Shown: positions 43,569 through 53,758, numbered from the stretch's first letter. The stretch: DNA of 64,000 nucleotides from Pseudomonadota bacterium (GCA_023393635.1 JAEWKT010000062.1:1-64000); one strand, 5' to 3'. Translations and numbers: made by a program. Notes: generated by a model not told the origin, from the letters alone.

Positions 43569-43667
43569 TGAGCTATCTTTATAAGATGGTTACGTTCACT
43601 AAACTGCCCTTTAAATCCCTTTCTTTAAGCCTCATCTTTATTCTATTCAAACCACTAGAGAAGCTTT

Positions 43668-44384
43668 ATGAATCCGATTCGTGTCGACATCTGGTCAGAC
43701 GTGGTCTGCCCTTTCTGTTATATCGGTAAAAAACGCCTTGAGAACGTCGCCCGTGATGCTGACATTGATATTGACGTACATTGGCACAGCTATGAGCTAG
43801 ACCCCAATGCACCTGCCAGCCATGGCAGCTCCAATACCGAACGTCTTGCCAAAAAATATGGTAAAAGTGTGGCAGAGATGGAGCAGTTCCAACGGCAAAT
43901 GGCCGACATGGCACGTGATGAGGGCATTGATTTTCAATGGCAACAAGCCAAGTCTGGCAATTCCTTTAACGCACATCGCATTATTCACCTTGCTACTAGC
44001 AAAGGCTTAGGTGATGCCACGCAAGAGGCGTTTTTTTATGCCTATATGACTGAAGGCCTAGCCATTGGTGAACGTAATGTAGTGGAACAAGTCGCTGCGC
44101 GGATTGGCTTAAACCCTGATGAGGTCAAAGCCGTGCTAGATTCTGATCGTTTTGAACAGGAAGTGCGCATGGATGAGCAAATTGCACGTGAGCAACTGGA
44201 GATTAGTGGTGTGCCATTTTTTGTATTTAATCAAAAAATTGGTTTGTCTGGCGCGCAACCGCGAGAGGTATTCTTGCAAGCATTACAACAGGCGGGTGAT
44301 GCGCATAACAGTGTAGATATGAGTCAGGATCAAACCGCGCCACTGTGTGATGATAATTCATGCGAAGTGCCTGAACAGAAATAA
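43668..44384 (+). CDS. DsbA-family oxidoreductase, FrnE-like
   Basis: 238 residues. The thioredoxin-like domain has the active-site CPFC in WSDVVCPFCYIGKKRL and an inserted helical domain. The cis-Pro region is ISGVPFFVFNQKIGLSGAQ. A second Cys pair in the C-terminal tail (LCDDNSCEVP) resembles FrnE of Deinococcus, a cytoplasmic disulfide isomerase linked to stress tolerance. No signal peptide is present, so it is cytoplasmic. It is monocistronic. Confidence 0.88.
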   Translation: MNPIRVDIWSDVVCPFCYIGKKRLENVARDADIDIDVHWHSYELDPNAPASHGSSNTERLAKKYGKSVAEMEQFQRQMADMARDEGIDFQWQQAKSGNSFNAHRIIHLATSKGLGDATQEAFFYAYMTEGLAIGERNVVEQVAARIGLNPDEVKAVLDSDRFEQEVRMDEQIAREQLEISGVPFFVFNQKIGLSGAQPREVFLQALQQAGDAHNSVDMSQDQTAPLCDDNSCEVPEQK

Positions 44385-44451
44385 AAGATCTACCCTTAAA
44401 ATTCTCTATGCAACCGAGAGGTTTAATGGCTCAAAAATCTTGTTGATAAGT

Positions 44452-45513
44452 TTATTTGCTGGGTGACTTTTTCCTGCTTTCATCAATATGCACCGTGACG
44501 GTACGCCCTGCCACCAACATGCTGGTATCGGGTACCTCATCCAGGGTTACACGTACAGGCACACGCTGGGCCAGCCGTACCCAGTTAAATGTCGGGTTAA
44601 TATTGGCCAGCATGCTACTGCTTGAGGTGCGTTCGCGATCTTCAATGCCTGCTGCAATCCCTTGCACATGGCCTTTAATTTGTCGTGAATCACCAATCAA
44701 CTGAACGGTCACTGCATCCCCTATCCGAATCCGTGACAACTTGGTTTCTTCAAAATAACCCACCACATAAAATTGCTTAGGGTCTAGTAAGGCAGCTATA
44801 GCTTGCCCTGCGCTGACGTAATTGCCTGCTTTTAAGTCAAAGTTGGCCAGTCGGCCATTACCTGGTGCTTTGACCTGAGTGCGTGCCAAATTAAGCTGAG
44901 CCAGATCAAGCGCAGCTTGCGCACTGGCAACGTCTGCCACCAAACCTTCTCGGCCTGTATCTACACCAGATAAATTTTGCTGTTGCACTTCAATATTGGC
45001 TTGCGCTTGGGCCAGGTTAGCCTGGGCTTCAAGTTTTGCCGCACGGTAACGGTCTTGCTCCTGTTTGGACACTGCATTCACGCTTTGTAGTTGTTCAATC
45101 CGCGCCAGGTCACGGCGGGCTTTTTCTGCTTCTGCCTGAGCCGCTTCCCGCCCTGCTTGCGCTTGTTTAATGGTGGCCTGCGCACTTAAGCGTTGTTGTT
45201 TAGAGTTACTTAGTGCCGCTTGCGCGCGTGCCAGATTTGCTTGCGCCTGTGCCACTGCAATTTCAAACCGTGCAGGGTCAAGCTCAAAGAGCACCTGATC
45301 TTTTTGCACCAGCTGATTGTCTTCAACCTGGATGTTTTTAACCAAACCTGATACATCGGTTGCAATGCGCATCACATCGCCACGAATACGGCCATCGCGT
45401 GTCCACGGGGCCTGGGTGTAATAACGCCATAGTGAAATTACAATGACCATGGCAACAATGACCATGACAATCAATATAGTCACACGAACCATTTGTTGAG
45501 ATTTGATTTTCAT
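44452..45513 (-). CDS. HlyD/EmrA-type membrane-fusion protein (AaeA-like)
   Basis: 353 residues. An N-terminal membrane anchor (VTILIVMVIVAMVIVISLW) is followed by the lipoyl half GDVMRIATDVSGLVKNIQVEDNQLV. A long Ala/Gln-rich coiled coil lies at about 95-215. The second lipoyl and beta-barrel region includes TQVKAPGNGRLANFDLKAGNYV. It should bridge the FUSC inner-membrane protein encoded upstream to an outer-membrane channel. No outer-membrane factor gene lies nearby. Confidence 0.9.
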   Translation of the reverse strand: MKIKSQQMVRVTILIVMVIVAMVIVISLWRYYTQAPWTRDGRIRGDVMRIATDVSGLVKNIQVEDNQLVQKDQVLFELDPARFEIAVAQAQANLARAQAALSNSKQQRLSAQATIKQAQAGREAAQAEAEKARRDLARIEQLQSVNAVSKQEQDRYRAAKLEAQANLAQAQANIEVQQQNLSGVDTGREGLVADVASAQAALDLAQLNLARTQVKAPGNGRLANFDLKAGNYVSAGQAIAALLDPKQFYVVGYFEETKLSRIRIGDAVTVQLIGDSRQIKGHVQGIAAGIEDRERTSSSSMLANINPTFNWVRLAQRVPVRVTLDEVPDTSMLVAGRTVTVHIDESRKKSPSK

Positions 45514-45592
45514 AGTTTGCCTACAACACCATTATGGGTTAATACAATACGCTACCGCCACGTTTTGCCATTTATCACAGGCTCAATCCCAC

Positions 45593-45799
45593 CTACACCA
45601 TATAACTACTTATTCCCATCAAGACACCTAACACTACAATATAGAGGCACAAGTGGAAAATAGTAGGGATCATAATCCACGGACTTAGTTGCCATTTGTC
45701 CAGTGCTTTCACCAATAATAAATAAATAGCATAGGCCAGCAATGCCTGAATTAAAATAAACGGGATATAAATTCCGTAAAAATTAAGCTCGCCAGCCAT
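45593..45799 (-). CDS. DUF1656 small membrane protein (AaeX-like)
   Basis: 68 residues with two transmembrane segments and the DUF1656 opening ELNFYGIYIPFILIQALLAY. Such proteins accompany FUSC/HlyD efflux pairs (AaeX in E. coli). Its start overlaps the end of the FUSC gene by 17 bases, implying coupling. Confidence 0.88.
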   Translation of the reverse strand: MAGELNFYGIYIPFILIQALLAYAIYLLLVKALDKWQLSPWIMIPTIFHLCLYIVVLGVLMGISSYMV

Positions 45800-47945
45800 A
45801 GGTTTCTCCTAACTCGGTAATGGGCTTGTGCGGTACGCGATAGGCAGGCGCTTGTTGAAATAAAGTTCGACGTAAGCCAGTTAAGGCCACCAATAATTGA
45901 TCACGTAACATACTGGCAGGTTGTAATAACACCTCAGAGAGCAATTGATCAACTTGCTGCAAAATATCCTGCGCCAATATGTCTATCTGTGGCGTTGCGT
46001 CAAGCGCGCCATCTTGGATGTTAGTTTTTATATCAATTTGGCCCGTTATTTCCTGCTGGTTTAAACGCGCTTCATACCAGTGCCACAAGTCTTGTAATAA
46101 TTGCTGAACTTGCTGTTGTAAAGGCATATCAAGTTGATTGAGTACGCGCTTAAGCCGAATAATATTGGTCGCTCCAGCAAGCTCACTCACCGTCTGACTA
46201 ATCTCTTGCTGCACGCTGGGTGCGCGCAATACACGCGGTGCCATTAAGCCAATACGATCCAGCAATCGGCGCATGTAATAGGCCCATGGATGCAACACAG
46301 GTTTTTCAATAATTTGCTGCACATCACGCCACTGCATGCGCACCAAGCGTTGCACACTCAGCTCAGGTGTGGTGCTGCGCAATAAGGCCAGCGTAAAACT
46401 GGGAATTAAAATCCCAATAATAATGGCTAAACTGTTGTCTACATAAGCACCAAATACTGGCTCATTTAAGTTGCGAATATTTAAGCCCATTGCAGTGTTA
46501 ATGAGTAAGGGCAATACAAAACCCATTAATGTCGGGTTAGACAACATGGTCGTAAATAAAAAGAGAAACGGAAATAAAACTAGCATCAGCTCAAAAAAGT
46601 TATGCACCACGGGAAACACAGCAAATTGATAAACAAAGACCACCAGTGCAGAATAAATACTGGCCAGGCGAAACGATGCCAGCGCTGGCACGGGATTATC
46701 CAGAAAAGTGAGAATACAGGCGCAAACCGCAGTAATCTGAGCTGCCATAAAGCCATATTGCCAGCCACTCATATGCCATAAAAAACACACAATACACAGG
46801 GCTAAAAAAGCCGATAACGCGCCGCGCAATGCCACACCATGATCCCGATGCAGCTTTTGGTTAGCCATGACTTTTTGGTTGATAAAACTGGGAAGTTTTT
46901 TGCCCTGCCGAATATAAGACCAAATTAAGCGCAAGGTTAAAAAATGCCTTAAAAAGAAAATAAATGCTTCGCGCGCACTCATAATCAGTAGTTTTTGCTC
47001 CACAGTCGCCATCGCCAGCATTTGTTCAAACTTATGCAAAATTGACGCTGGAATATAGTCAATATCGGCTTGCTGACTGGGCTGAACCTCCCGCATAAAC
47101 TGATTGGTTTGTTGTTGCACCTCGTTGAGTAAAGTGTCAAACTGATCAGATAACTGCCGTAAGCTATATACTCGATCAGCCAAAGTCACCAGTGCTGGTG
47201 CAATTAAAATCATTTGGTGCTGTAGCTCTTGTACCGCGCGTGTCTGGCCACTAAGTGCTGATTTTTCATAAGATAAATGCACTGCCAGATTATAAATTTC
47301 GGTACTGTCGCTGGCAAAACGCTGCGCATCTTTTAAAATAGTTTCAGCCGAGCGATCACTACTTAAGCAATGATTAAAACTTTGCTCAACATCATTAAAC
47401 CAGTGATCAATACGTCCCAGTAATACCTTGCCAATACTCATGGGAAAAAATACCCGCGAGACAACCGTGGCACACAAAATGCCCAAGGTAATTTCTTCAA
47501 AACGTGACAAGGCAATATCAAATAAATGCGTGGGATCAATCACTGCACTAAAACCAATCAGTGCCATTGAATAACCCGCCAGCATAAAAAAGTAACTGCG
47601 TGGCGTACGATCCAGCAAGGAAATATACAGGCACAGACTCACCCATGCCGCAATCAACACACTAAAAGGCAATGGGCTATTAATAAACGGTGGTAAAGCA
47701 ATCAGCGATAAGCAAGCGCCAGCCAAAGTGCCCAACATGCGATACATTGCTTTAGAGGACAACACGCCAGTCAGTGGATTGGCCACAATGAATACTGTGC
47801 CCATCGCCCACATGGGATTTTGCAAATTTAGAGAAATGGCAATGTATAGTGCCAGCATTGCGGCCAGAAACGTTTTTATTGAAAAAATTAAATCGGTTTT
47901 ACTGGGTCGAAATGCCAGCATGGCTTTTAATAGCATGCTGAACAA
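45783..47945 (-). CDS. FUSC-family transporter (AaeB-like aromatic acid exporter)
   Basis: 720 residues. Two blocks of about five to six transmembrane helices (25-180 and 370-520) are each followed by a cytoplasmic helical region, the fusaric-acid-resistance/AaeB layout. The opening DLIFSIKTFLAAMLALYIAISLNLQNPMWA-type is characteristic. Homologues export aromatic carboxylic acids. With the DUF1656 and HlyD genes it forms a three-gene operon in the order FUSC, DUF1656, HlyD. A LysR regulator, common for such operons, is not adjacent. Confidence 0.9.
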   Translation of the reverse strand: MFSMLLKAMLAFRPSKTDLIFSIKTFLAAMLALYIAISLNLQNPMWAMGTVFIVANPLTGVLSSKAMYRMLGTLAGACLSLIALPPFINSPLPFSVLIAAWVSLCLYISLLDRTPRSYFFMLAGYSMALIGFSAVIDPTHLFDIALSRFEEITLGILCATVVSRVFFPMSIGKVLLGRIDHWFNDVEQSFNHCLSSDRSAETILKDAQRFASDSTEIYNLAVHLSYEKSALSGQTRAVQELQHQMILIAPALVTLADRVYSLRQLSDQFDTLLNEVQQQTNQFMREVQPSQQADIDYIPASILHKFEQMLAMATVEQKLLIMSAREAFIFFLRHFLTLRLIWSYIRQGKKLPSFINQKVMANQKLHRDHGVALRGALSAFLALCIVCFLWHMSGWQYGFMAAQITAVCACILTFLDNPVPALASFRLASIYSALVVFVYQFAVFPVVHNFFELMLVLFPFLFLFTTMLSNPTLMGFVLPLLINTAMGLNIRNLNEPVFGAYVDNSLAIIIGILIPSFTLALLRSTTPELSVQRLVRMQWRDVQQIIEKPVLHPWAYYMRRLLDRIGLMAPRVLRAPSVQQEISQTVSELAGATNIIRLKRVLNQLDMPLQQQVQQLLQDLWHWYEARLNQQEITGQIDIKTNIQDGALDATPQIDILAQDILQQVDQLLSEVLLQPASMLRDQLLVALTGLRRTLFQQAPAYRVPHKPITELGETYGWRA

Positions 47946-48226
47946 CTCATCATCAAAGCAAGGCTGAATAAATAGCGATTTAAAACAAAGAATAACTTTA
48001 AAATTAAGGTATTTATGTAGGAGATTTAAAACTTAAGATAATCTTAAAAATGCCATTTTATTACTTTTCCTTAATCTATAACAAGTATATTGTAAAATTT
48101 CTAAAATAAAGTTCTTGTAATCATTTGCGCTTAGCAGTGCAGTAATTTTTTGTAGAATTGCTCTTTGTTTTTTAACAAAAAAATAATAACAAAAGTGTTA
48201 GGTTTAGCCTACTTTCCTAGCGGTCA

Positions 48227-49354
48227 ATGAGAGCTTTTTTTAAAATGAAAAATTATTATATTTGGGGTGTTAAAACCGTGCTAGCCACGGCAATTGCAAT
48301 GGGTAGTAGCACATGGGCCAATGAAGATGCCTCTGCCCTACAACCTGAGAAATCTGAGCAATCTGAATTTATGCTTAGTGTCATTCCAGAAGCGATTGAT
48401 GCTTTACCAACCGTACTACCCAAAGAGTCCAATGCCCCTATTGTTCGTACGCAACAAGAAACCAAGGACAGTAGCTGGGCCGATACCAAGCATAATCACT
48501 TTCGGCAATATCTACAGCAAAAAGCATACAACATTGATGACTGGTTTGGTGAGCCTGACCCCGAAAAACCAGCCAAGGCTAGCCTAAGAATTTTGCTGGA
48601 TACCACTTGGAATAAATATGACGAGTTTGAAGTAAAACCTCGTGTTCGCGGTAGAATTAAACTGCCAACTTTAGAAAAACGCTTTAGTGTGGTGTTTGGT
48701 GATGACACGCTAGACGATGAAATTCGCGGTAACGTGGCCATTACTAACCCCAATGCCAGCACTGAACCTGGTAAAACCTTTGATCAAAAGACCAGCCGCC
48801 GTGAAAACAATTCATTTGCTGTACGCTGGAGTGAATGGCTAAAAACCGATTTATTTGATACCGATTTTGATGTGGGTATGCGTGATGGTGCCAAGGATGT
48901 GTATGGCCGTTTAAAAGTATCTCGCGACTGGCAATTACAGGATAATTTTAGTACCCGTGCCGAGCAGGTTTATCGCTATGGTTCGAGCAGTAAGAACTAT
49001 GCACGGACTAATCTGGAAATTCGTCATCACAAAGAAGGGCAACCCTTTATTGCCAATCAGGCAGCTATTACCTATGCTGACGATGACCGTGATATTGGAG
49101 TAAGCTGGGAAAACCGTTTATTCCGCCAGCATACCTTTTTTCATGACAACACCTTTAGCTATGGCTTGTATACCAATGGTCGTGCCAAAGATAAAGACTT
49201 TCATTTAAACGGCTATGGGCCATTTGTATCATGGCGGCAACCTTTCTTACGTGACTGGTTTTTTATTCAATCTGATGTCAGTTACTACAATGATAAAGAT
49301 TTAGATCGAAGCAATTATTTATCAGGTTTTTTACGCTTGGAAGCCATATTTTAA
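48227..49354 (+). CDS. exported protein of unknown function, probable outer-membrane beta-barrel
   Basis: 375 residues. A second in-frame ATG at 48245 gives a cleaner signal peptide (MKNYYIWGVKTVLATAIAM, then a TWA cleavage site). The mature part has no motif I recognise. It begins with a Pro/Glu/Ser-rich stretch. It then shows many alternating aromatic/polar strands (FAVRWSEWLKTDLF, ENRLFRQHTFFHDNTFSYGLY, WFFIQSDVSYYNDKDLDRSNY). It ends in Phe (FLRLEAIF), the outer-membrane barrel signature. The upstream 280 bases are very AT-rich and contain no other gene. A bidirectional terminator follows. Confidence 0.7.
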   Translation: MRAFFKMKNYYIWGVKTVLATAIAMGSSTWANEDASALQPEKSEQSEFMLSVIPEAIDALPTVLPKESNAPIVRTQQETKDSSWADTKHNHFRQYLQQKAYNIDDWFGEPDPEKPAKASLRILLDTTWNKYDEFEVKPRVRGRIKLPTLEKRFSVVFGDDTLDDEIRGNVAITNPNASTEPGKTFDQKTSRRENNSFAVRWSEWLKTDLFDTDFDVGMRDGAKDVYGRLKVSRDWQLQDNFSTRAEQVYRYGSSSKNYARTNLEIRHHKEGQPFIANQAAITYADDDRDIGVSWENRLFRQHTFFHDNTFSYGLYTNGRAKDKDFHLNGYGPFVSWRQPFLRDWFFIQSDVSYYNDKDLDRSNYLSGFLRLEAIF

Positions 49355-49400
49355 GTAGCTATTTAAAAAATTTGAAGAAACGATAAGCAAAACAGATAAC

Positions 49401-49437
49401 AAAAAAGGGAGCCGTTCAAAACAACGCTCCCTTTCTT
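49401..49437. terminator. bidirectional terminator between the barrel gene and htpG
   Basis: The stem AAAGGGAGC/GCTCCCTTT (49404-49412 with 49426-49434) has an A run on the left and T-rich sequence on the right. It serves the two convergent genes. Confidence 0.85.
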
Positions 49438-49471
49438 ATTGCTTAAATTAGTAATCAATAAAAGCTCTTAA

Positions 49472-51418
49472 CTAGCCCAACAACAAGCTATTAATCCGCT
49501 TTAAATAAGCGGCTGGGTCTTCTGGTACACCGCCTTCTGCCAGCAACGCCTGATCAAAAATCACATTGGCCAAGTCGTCAAACTGGGCAGACGTTTCCAG
49601 ACGTTTAACCAGCGGATGCTCTGGGTTAATTTCCAAAATAGGTTTGGACTCTGGCACAGGCTGACCCGCTTGCTTCAGCATACGCACCAGTTGCGGTGAC
49701 AAGTCCTGATCGCCCACTACCAAACAGGCTGGACTATCCACCAAACGCGTGGTGACGCGCACTTCTTTGGCCTTGTCTTTTAAGCTAGATGTTAATTTAT
49801 CCAAAGTGGGTTTTAGATTTTCCGTGGCAGTCTCGGCAGCTTTTTTCTCTTCTTCATCCTGCAAGTCACCTAAATCCACCGCACCTTTTGCCACGCTTTG
49901 TAGCGGTGTGCCGTCAAAGTCAGTTAAAAAGTTCAGTGCCCACTCATCCACACGGTCAGTCATCAACAACACATCAATGCCTTTTTTCTTAAACAGCTCA
50001 AGTTGTGGGCTATTTTTGGCAGCCGCGAGACTTTCAGCCGCCAGATAATAAATGGCTTTTTGACCTTCTTTCATATTGGCTTTGTAGTCTGCCAAAGAGA
50101 CGCTGGTTTCATCGCTGCTGGTGGAAGCAAAGCGTAATAACTTGGCAATACGGTCTTTATTGCCCATATCTTCGCCCAAGCCTTCTTTCAGTACGGCACC
50201 AAATTCTTTATAAAAATTGGCGAATTTTTCCTGATCTGCTTGTTCTTCCGATTTTGCCAGATTGTCCAGTAAACCCAGCACACGGCGTGCATTCCCTTCA
50301 CGAATCGTGCGTACATCACGGCTTTCCTGTAGCAACTCACGGCTCACGTTCAGCGGTAAATCAGCACTATCAATAATCCCTTTAACAAAGCGCAAGTAAG
50401 ATGGCATGAGGTTTTCAGCTTCATCCATAATAAACACGCGCTTTACATACAGCTTAATGCCCGATTTTTGCTCACGGGTGAACATGTCGTGTGGGGCTTT
50501 GGCGGGGATATACAATAGCTGCGTGTATTCGGTGCTGCCTTCTACCCGATTATGACTCCACGTCAGCGGTGCTTCAAAGTCATGGCTAAACTGCTTGTAG
50601 AATTCAATATACTGCTCATCACTAATGTCTTTTTTATTACGCGTCCACAAGGCTGATGCCGAGTTAATGGTTTCCCATTCATCGGTCATGACCATTTTGC
50701 CGCCTTCTTCAGACCCTTCCTCAGCCTCTTGCCACACTTCTTTTTGCATTTGAATCGGCAGGCTGATGTGGTCAGAATATTTGTTAATAATTTGCTTTAC
50801 TTTCCACGCTTCCAAATACTCATGTGCATCATCACGCAAATGCAAAATAATATCGGTACCACGGCTTTCTTTGCTGATTTGCTCTACGTCAAAATCGCCT
50901 GTACCACCGCTAATCCAGCGTACAGCCTGATCCACTGGCACACCTGCTTTACGGGATTCCACAGTAATTTTATCGGCCACAATAAAGCCTGAATAAAAGC
51001 CAACGCCAAACTGGCCAATGAGCTGCGCATCTTCTTTTTGGTTGCCGCTCAGCTTAGACATAAAGTCTTTGGTGCCAGACTTTGCAATAGTACCTAAATT
51101 ATCAATGGCTTCATCGCTTGTTAGGCCAATGCCGTTATCGCTAATAGTAATGGTGTTATTGTCTTTATTGAGGCTGACACGCACATGTAAATCAGGGTCA
51201 TTTTCGTATAGTGCGCCATTGTTAATGCCTTCAAAGCGCAGTTTGTCGCACGCATCCGAAGCGTTAGAAATGAGTTCACGCAGAAAAATTTCTGGATTGG
51301 AATATAAAGAATGGGTCACTAAATGCAATAACTGGGCAACCTCGGCCTGAAAACTGTAGCTTTTTGCTTTTGCGTTCGATTGATTGTCAGCCTGGCTGTT
51401 TGCTGGATTGTCGCTCAT
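49472..51418 (-). CDS. htpG: molecular chaperone HtpG (Hsp90)
   Basis: 648 residues from the ATG at 51418, which has GGAG 7 bases upstream. A longer frame adds 22 codons upstream that include this ribosome-binding site, so the shorter start is right. The GHKL ATPase domain has YSNPEIFLRELISNASDACDKL, ISDNGIGLTSDEAIDNLG and GQFGVGFYSGFIVA. The middle-domain Arg loop (PLNVSRELLQESRDVRTI) follows. It assists folding and remodelling of client proteins under stress. Confidence 0.97.
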   Translation of the reverse strand: MSDNPANSQADNQSNAKAKSYSFQAEVAQLLHLVTHSLYSNPEIFLRELISNASDACDKLRFEGINNGALYENDPDLHVRVSLNKDNNTITISDNGIGLTSDEAIDNLGTIAKSGTKDFMSKLSGNQKEDAQLIGQFGVGFYSGFIVADKITVESRKAGVPVDQAVRWISGGTGDFDVEQISKESRGTDIILHLRDDAHEYLEAWKVKQIINKYSDHISLPIQMQKEVWQEAEEGSEEGGKMVMTDEWETINSASALWTRNKKDISDEQYIEFYKQFSHDFEAPLTWSHNRVEGSTEYTQLLYIPAKAPHDMFTREQKSGIKLYVKRVFIMDEAENLMPSYLRFVKGIIDSADLPLNVSRELLQESRDVRTIREGNARRVLGLLDNLAKSEEQADQEKFANFYKEFGAVLKEGLGEDMGNKDRIAKLLRFASTSSDETSVSLADYKANMKEGQKAIYYLAAESLAAAKNSPQLELFKKKGIDVLLMTDRVDEWALNFLTDFDGTPLQSVAKGAVDLGDLQDEEEKKAAETATENLKPTLDKLTSSLKDKAKEVRVTTRLVDSPACLVVGDQDLSPQLVRMLKQAGQPVPESKPILEINPEHPLVKRLETSAQFDDLANVIFDQALLAEGGVPEDPAAYLKRINSLLLG

Positions 51419-51604
51419 GATAATCTCCTGTTTAACCCAAAATGGTCTGTCAAACGGAGTGGGGTCAGCGGCAGATTTTTTCAAGCATAAAACTGCTTTT
51501 TAATATCGCCCGCCTGCCCAATTGGCCTATTTTTAGACATTGTTTATAACTTAAAACTTATCCACAGCTTTGGTTATTTTACAGGCAAAACTGTGGAACT
51601 GGTG

Positions 51605-51985
51605 CTAAAAAGGCCCGTGCGAAAATACGCGATCCTGTAGCATTTGATCCAACTGTTTTTGACGATTTTGATAGGCATTGGCAATACAGTTCACATTGCT
51701 GCCACAGCCATTGCGTTGCTTGAGCCAAATCACTTGCTCATCCTTTAAATGATCACGGCTACCCATTGGCACAGCATGACTAATAATATTAAAGGTAGTG
51801 GCCATTTTTACATCACGGTCATTTAAGCCGCGATACGCACAAATGGTTTTTTCGGTGGCAAGGCGTGATTTACTGCAATCAAAGCTTGCCGCGTGTGCAC
51901 TTACATTAAACCAGCTGCTAAATCCAGCCACTAAGCTAACGGCCAGCAGCACGGATTTAATACAATGAGTTGAATTAAAAGACAT
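51605..51985 (-). CDS. LprI-like exported protein (DUF1311)
   Basis: 126 residues. A signal peptide (VLLAVSLVAGFSSWFNVSAHA) is followed by the LprI pattern SFDCSKSRLATEKTICAYRGLNDRDVKM-type and WLKQRNGCGSNVNCIANAY, with four cysteines that can form two disulfides. Related proteins inhibit lysozyme in the periplasm. That activity is a family-level inference. It is monocistronic. Confidence 0.82.
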   Translation of the reverse strand: MSFNSTHCIKSVLLAVSLVAGFSSWFNVSAHAASFDCSKSRLATEKTICAYRGLNDRDVKMATTFNIISHAVPMGSRDHLKDEQVIWLKQRNGCGSNVNCIANAYQNRQKQLDQMLQDRVFSHGPF

Positions 51986-52186
51986 GGAGGCATCCTGTCA
52001 CTGATGGATTACTGCCAGTTTAGCCAAATCCATTTATCACACCCAGAGGCATTTTTATGAACATTAAATGGTAATTTGTAAGCTTAACAATAAAGATAGT
52101 ATTTTCATCCTGCCTGTTTTACCAGACCTTATTGGAATCTTGTCTTGACTAGCCAATTAAGCACCCCAGGTTATATCTCTAAAGTT

Positions 52187-53599
52187 TTATAAATACATGG
52201 CTGCCAACCAGCCAAAAATAATTAATGGAATATTAAAATGAATAAACGTTGGCACCACGGTATCCCAGATATGGTCATGCTGGCCGTCAATCCCTAAGCC
52301 TGCGGTAGGCCCAAGGGTGGAATCTGATGCTGGCGAGCCTGCATCGCCAAGTGCCGCCGCTGTACCAACCAATGCAACGGTGGCCAGGGGTGAAAAACCA
52401 AATTGTATGCACAACGGCACATAAATAATAGTGAGGATGGGAATAGTAGAAAACGATGAGCCAATTCCCAAGGTAACCAATAAGCCAATCAGCAACATTA
52501 AAAACGCAGCAATGCCTTTATGGTCGCCAATGACACTGACTACCCCATTAATCAATGAGTCGATATCTCCTGTACTGCTCATCACGGATGCAAAACCAGC
52601 CGCAGCAATCATAATAAAACCAACCAGTGACATCATGCGCATGCCTGCCACAAACACATCATCGGCTTCTTGCCACTTAAAAATACCCGCAGCCGATAAC
52701 ACCGCAAAACCAACCATGCCGCCAAAAATCATTGATCCTGAATACAATTGGGTAAACAGCGTGGCCAATACCGCAAGGAGTGCCATACACATTATTTTTT
52801 TGGGCACCTGCGCATTTTGTTGTGCTTCTTGCTGCAAGTTATCTGCCATTTGTGCCAAGTTCTGTACAGGTGTGTTAAGCGGTTGATCCAGACTGATTTC
52901 ATGCTTGCGCGCAACCGCTTTATTGACATAAGCGCGTGGTTTACGATATGAAAAAAATACCGCTACCAACGTGCCTATCACCATGCCAAGAACTGGAATG
53001 AGCATGCCTACAGGCATCATCCAGCGCTCTACCTGTAAGCCATAACTTGCGCCTACTTTATTAATATTGGCCATGAGCAAATCATTTAAGAAAATAGCAC
53101 CAAAACCAATGGGCAATAACATATAGGCACCCACCAAGCCCAAGGTTAAAACACAAGCTGCCGCACGACGATCCAGCCGTAAATAGTTGGTCACTGTTAA
53201 CAAGGGTGGAATTAATACCGGAATAAATGCAATATGCACTGGAATCAGGTTTTGCGAAAACACCGCAGCAATTAATAAAATACTGAATAATAAATATTTG
53301 ATAAAACGCTGCCGATGCACTGAAGCCTCGTAGCCCAGTAAGGCAATCAGCTTGTGTGCCAATAAATCTGGTAGACCTGAGCGTGACAATGCCAGCGCAA
53401 ACGCGCCCAATACGGCATAGGCCAGAGCCACTTCTGCCCCATTGCCCAAACCAGCATTAAAGGCACTAACAGTTTGTGAGACACTTAAGCCGCCCAACAA
53501 ACCACCGACAATGGCTGAAATAATCAACGTAAGCACAACAGACACACGTGCTAAAGACAATACAAACATCAGCACAATGGCAATGACCACAGCATTCAT
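52187..53599 (-). CDS. Na+/H+ antiporter family protein (NhaC/YuiF-like)
   Basis: 470 residues with about eleven to twelve transmembrane segments. It has the family segments ALAYAVLGAFALALSRSGLPDLLA and SFSTIPILTIIYVPLC and the late ALGDAGSPASDSTLGPTAGL. Members are annotated as Na+/H+ antiporters or, in a few cases, amino-acid transporters, so the cargo is not certain. Divergently placed next to the arsenic operon. Confidence 0.85.
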   Translation of the reverse strand: MNAVVIAIVLMFVLSLARVSVVLTLIISAIVGGLLGGLSVSQTVSAFNAGLGNGAEVALAYAVLGAFALALSRSGLPDLLAHKLIALLGYEASVHRQRFIKYLLFSILLIAAVFSQNLIPVHIAFIPVLIPPLLTVTNYLRLDRRAAACVLTLGLVGAYMLLPIGFGAIFLNDLLMANINKVGASYGLQVERWMMPVGMLIPVLGMVIGTLVAVFFSYRKPRAYVNKAVARKHEISLDQPLNTPVQNLAQMADNLQQEAQQNAQVPKKIMCMALLAVLATLFTQLYSGSMIFGGMVGFAVLSAAGIFKWQEADDVFVAGMRMMSLVGFIMIAAAGFASVMSSTGDIDSLINGVVSVIGDHKGIAAFLMLLIGLLVTLGIGSSFSTIPILTIIYVPLCIQFGFSPLATVALVGTAAALGDAGSPASDSTLGPTAGLGIDGQHDHIWDTVVPTFIHFNIPLIIFGWLAAMYL

Positions 53600-53680
53600 T
53601 GGGATAAAAACAGCAGCAGGAGAAGTCGGGCATTTTAACAGACAACGTTGCCAAAAACCGTCAATTTAAATTTAGACTAT

Positions 53681-53729
53681 TTGTCAATTAAAAAAATATT
53701 GCACTAATATATGGATATTCGTATATTCG
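53681..53729 (+). promoter_or_regulatory. promoter and probable ArsR operator of the arsenic operon
   Basis: TTGTCA (-35, 53681-53686) and TAATAT (-10, 53705-53710) are spaced by 18 bases. The start site should fall near 53717. Immediately after the -10 lies ATATTCGTATATTCGAAATA, with TATTCG repeated 8 bases apart (53716-53721 and 53724-53729). This is the AT-rich TTCG-type site common before arsR genes. Repressor binding there would block initiation. Confidence 0.6.
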
Positions 53730-53758
53730 AAATAGTAAATATATTGAGTAATCATAAA

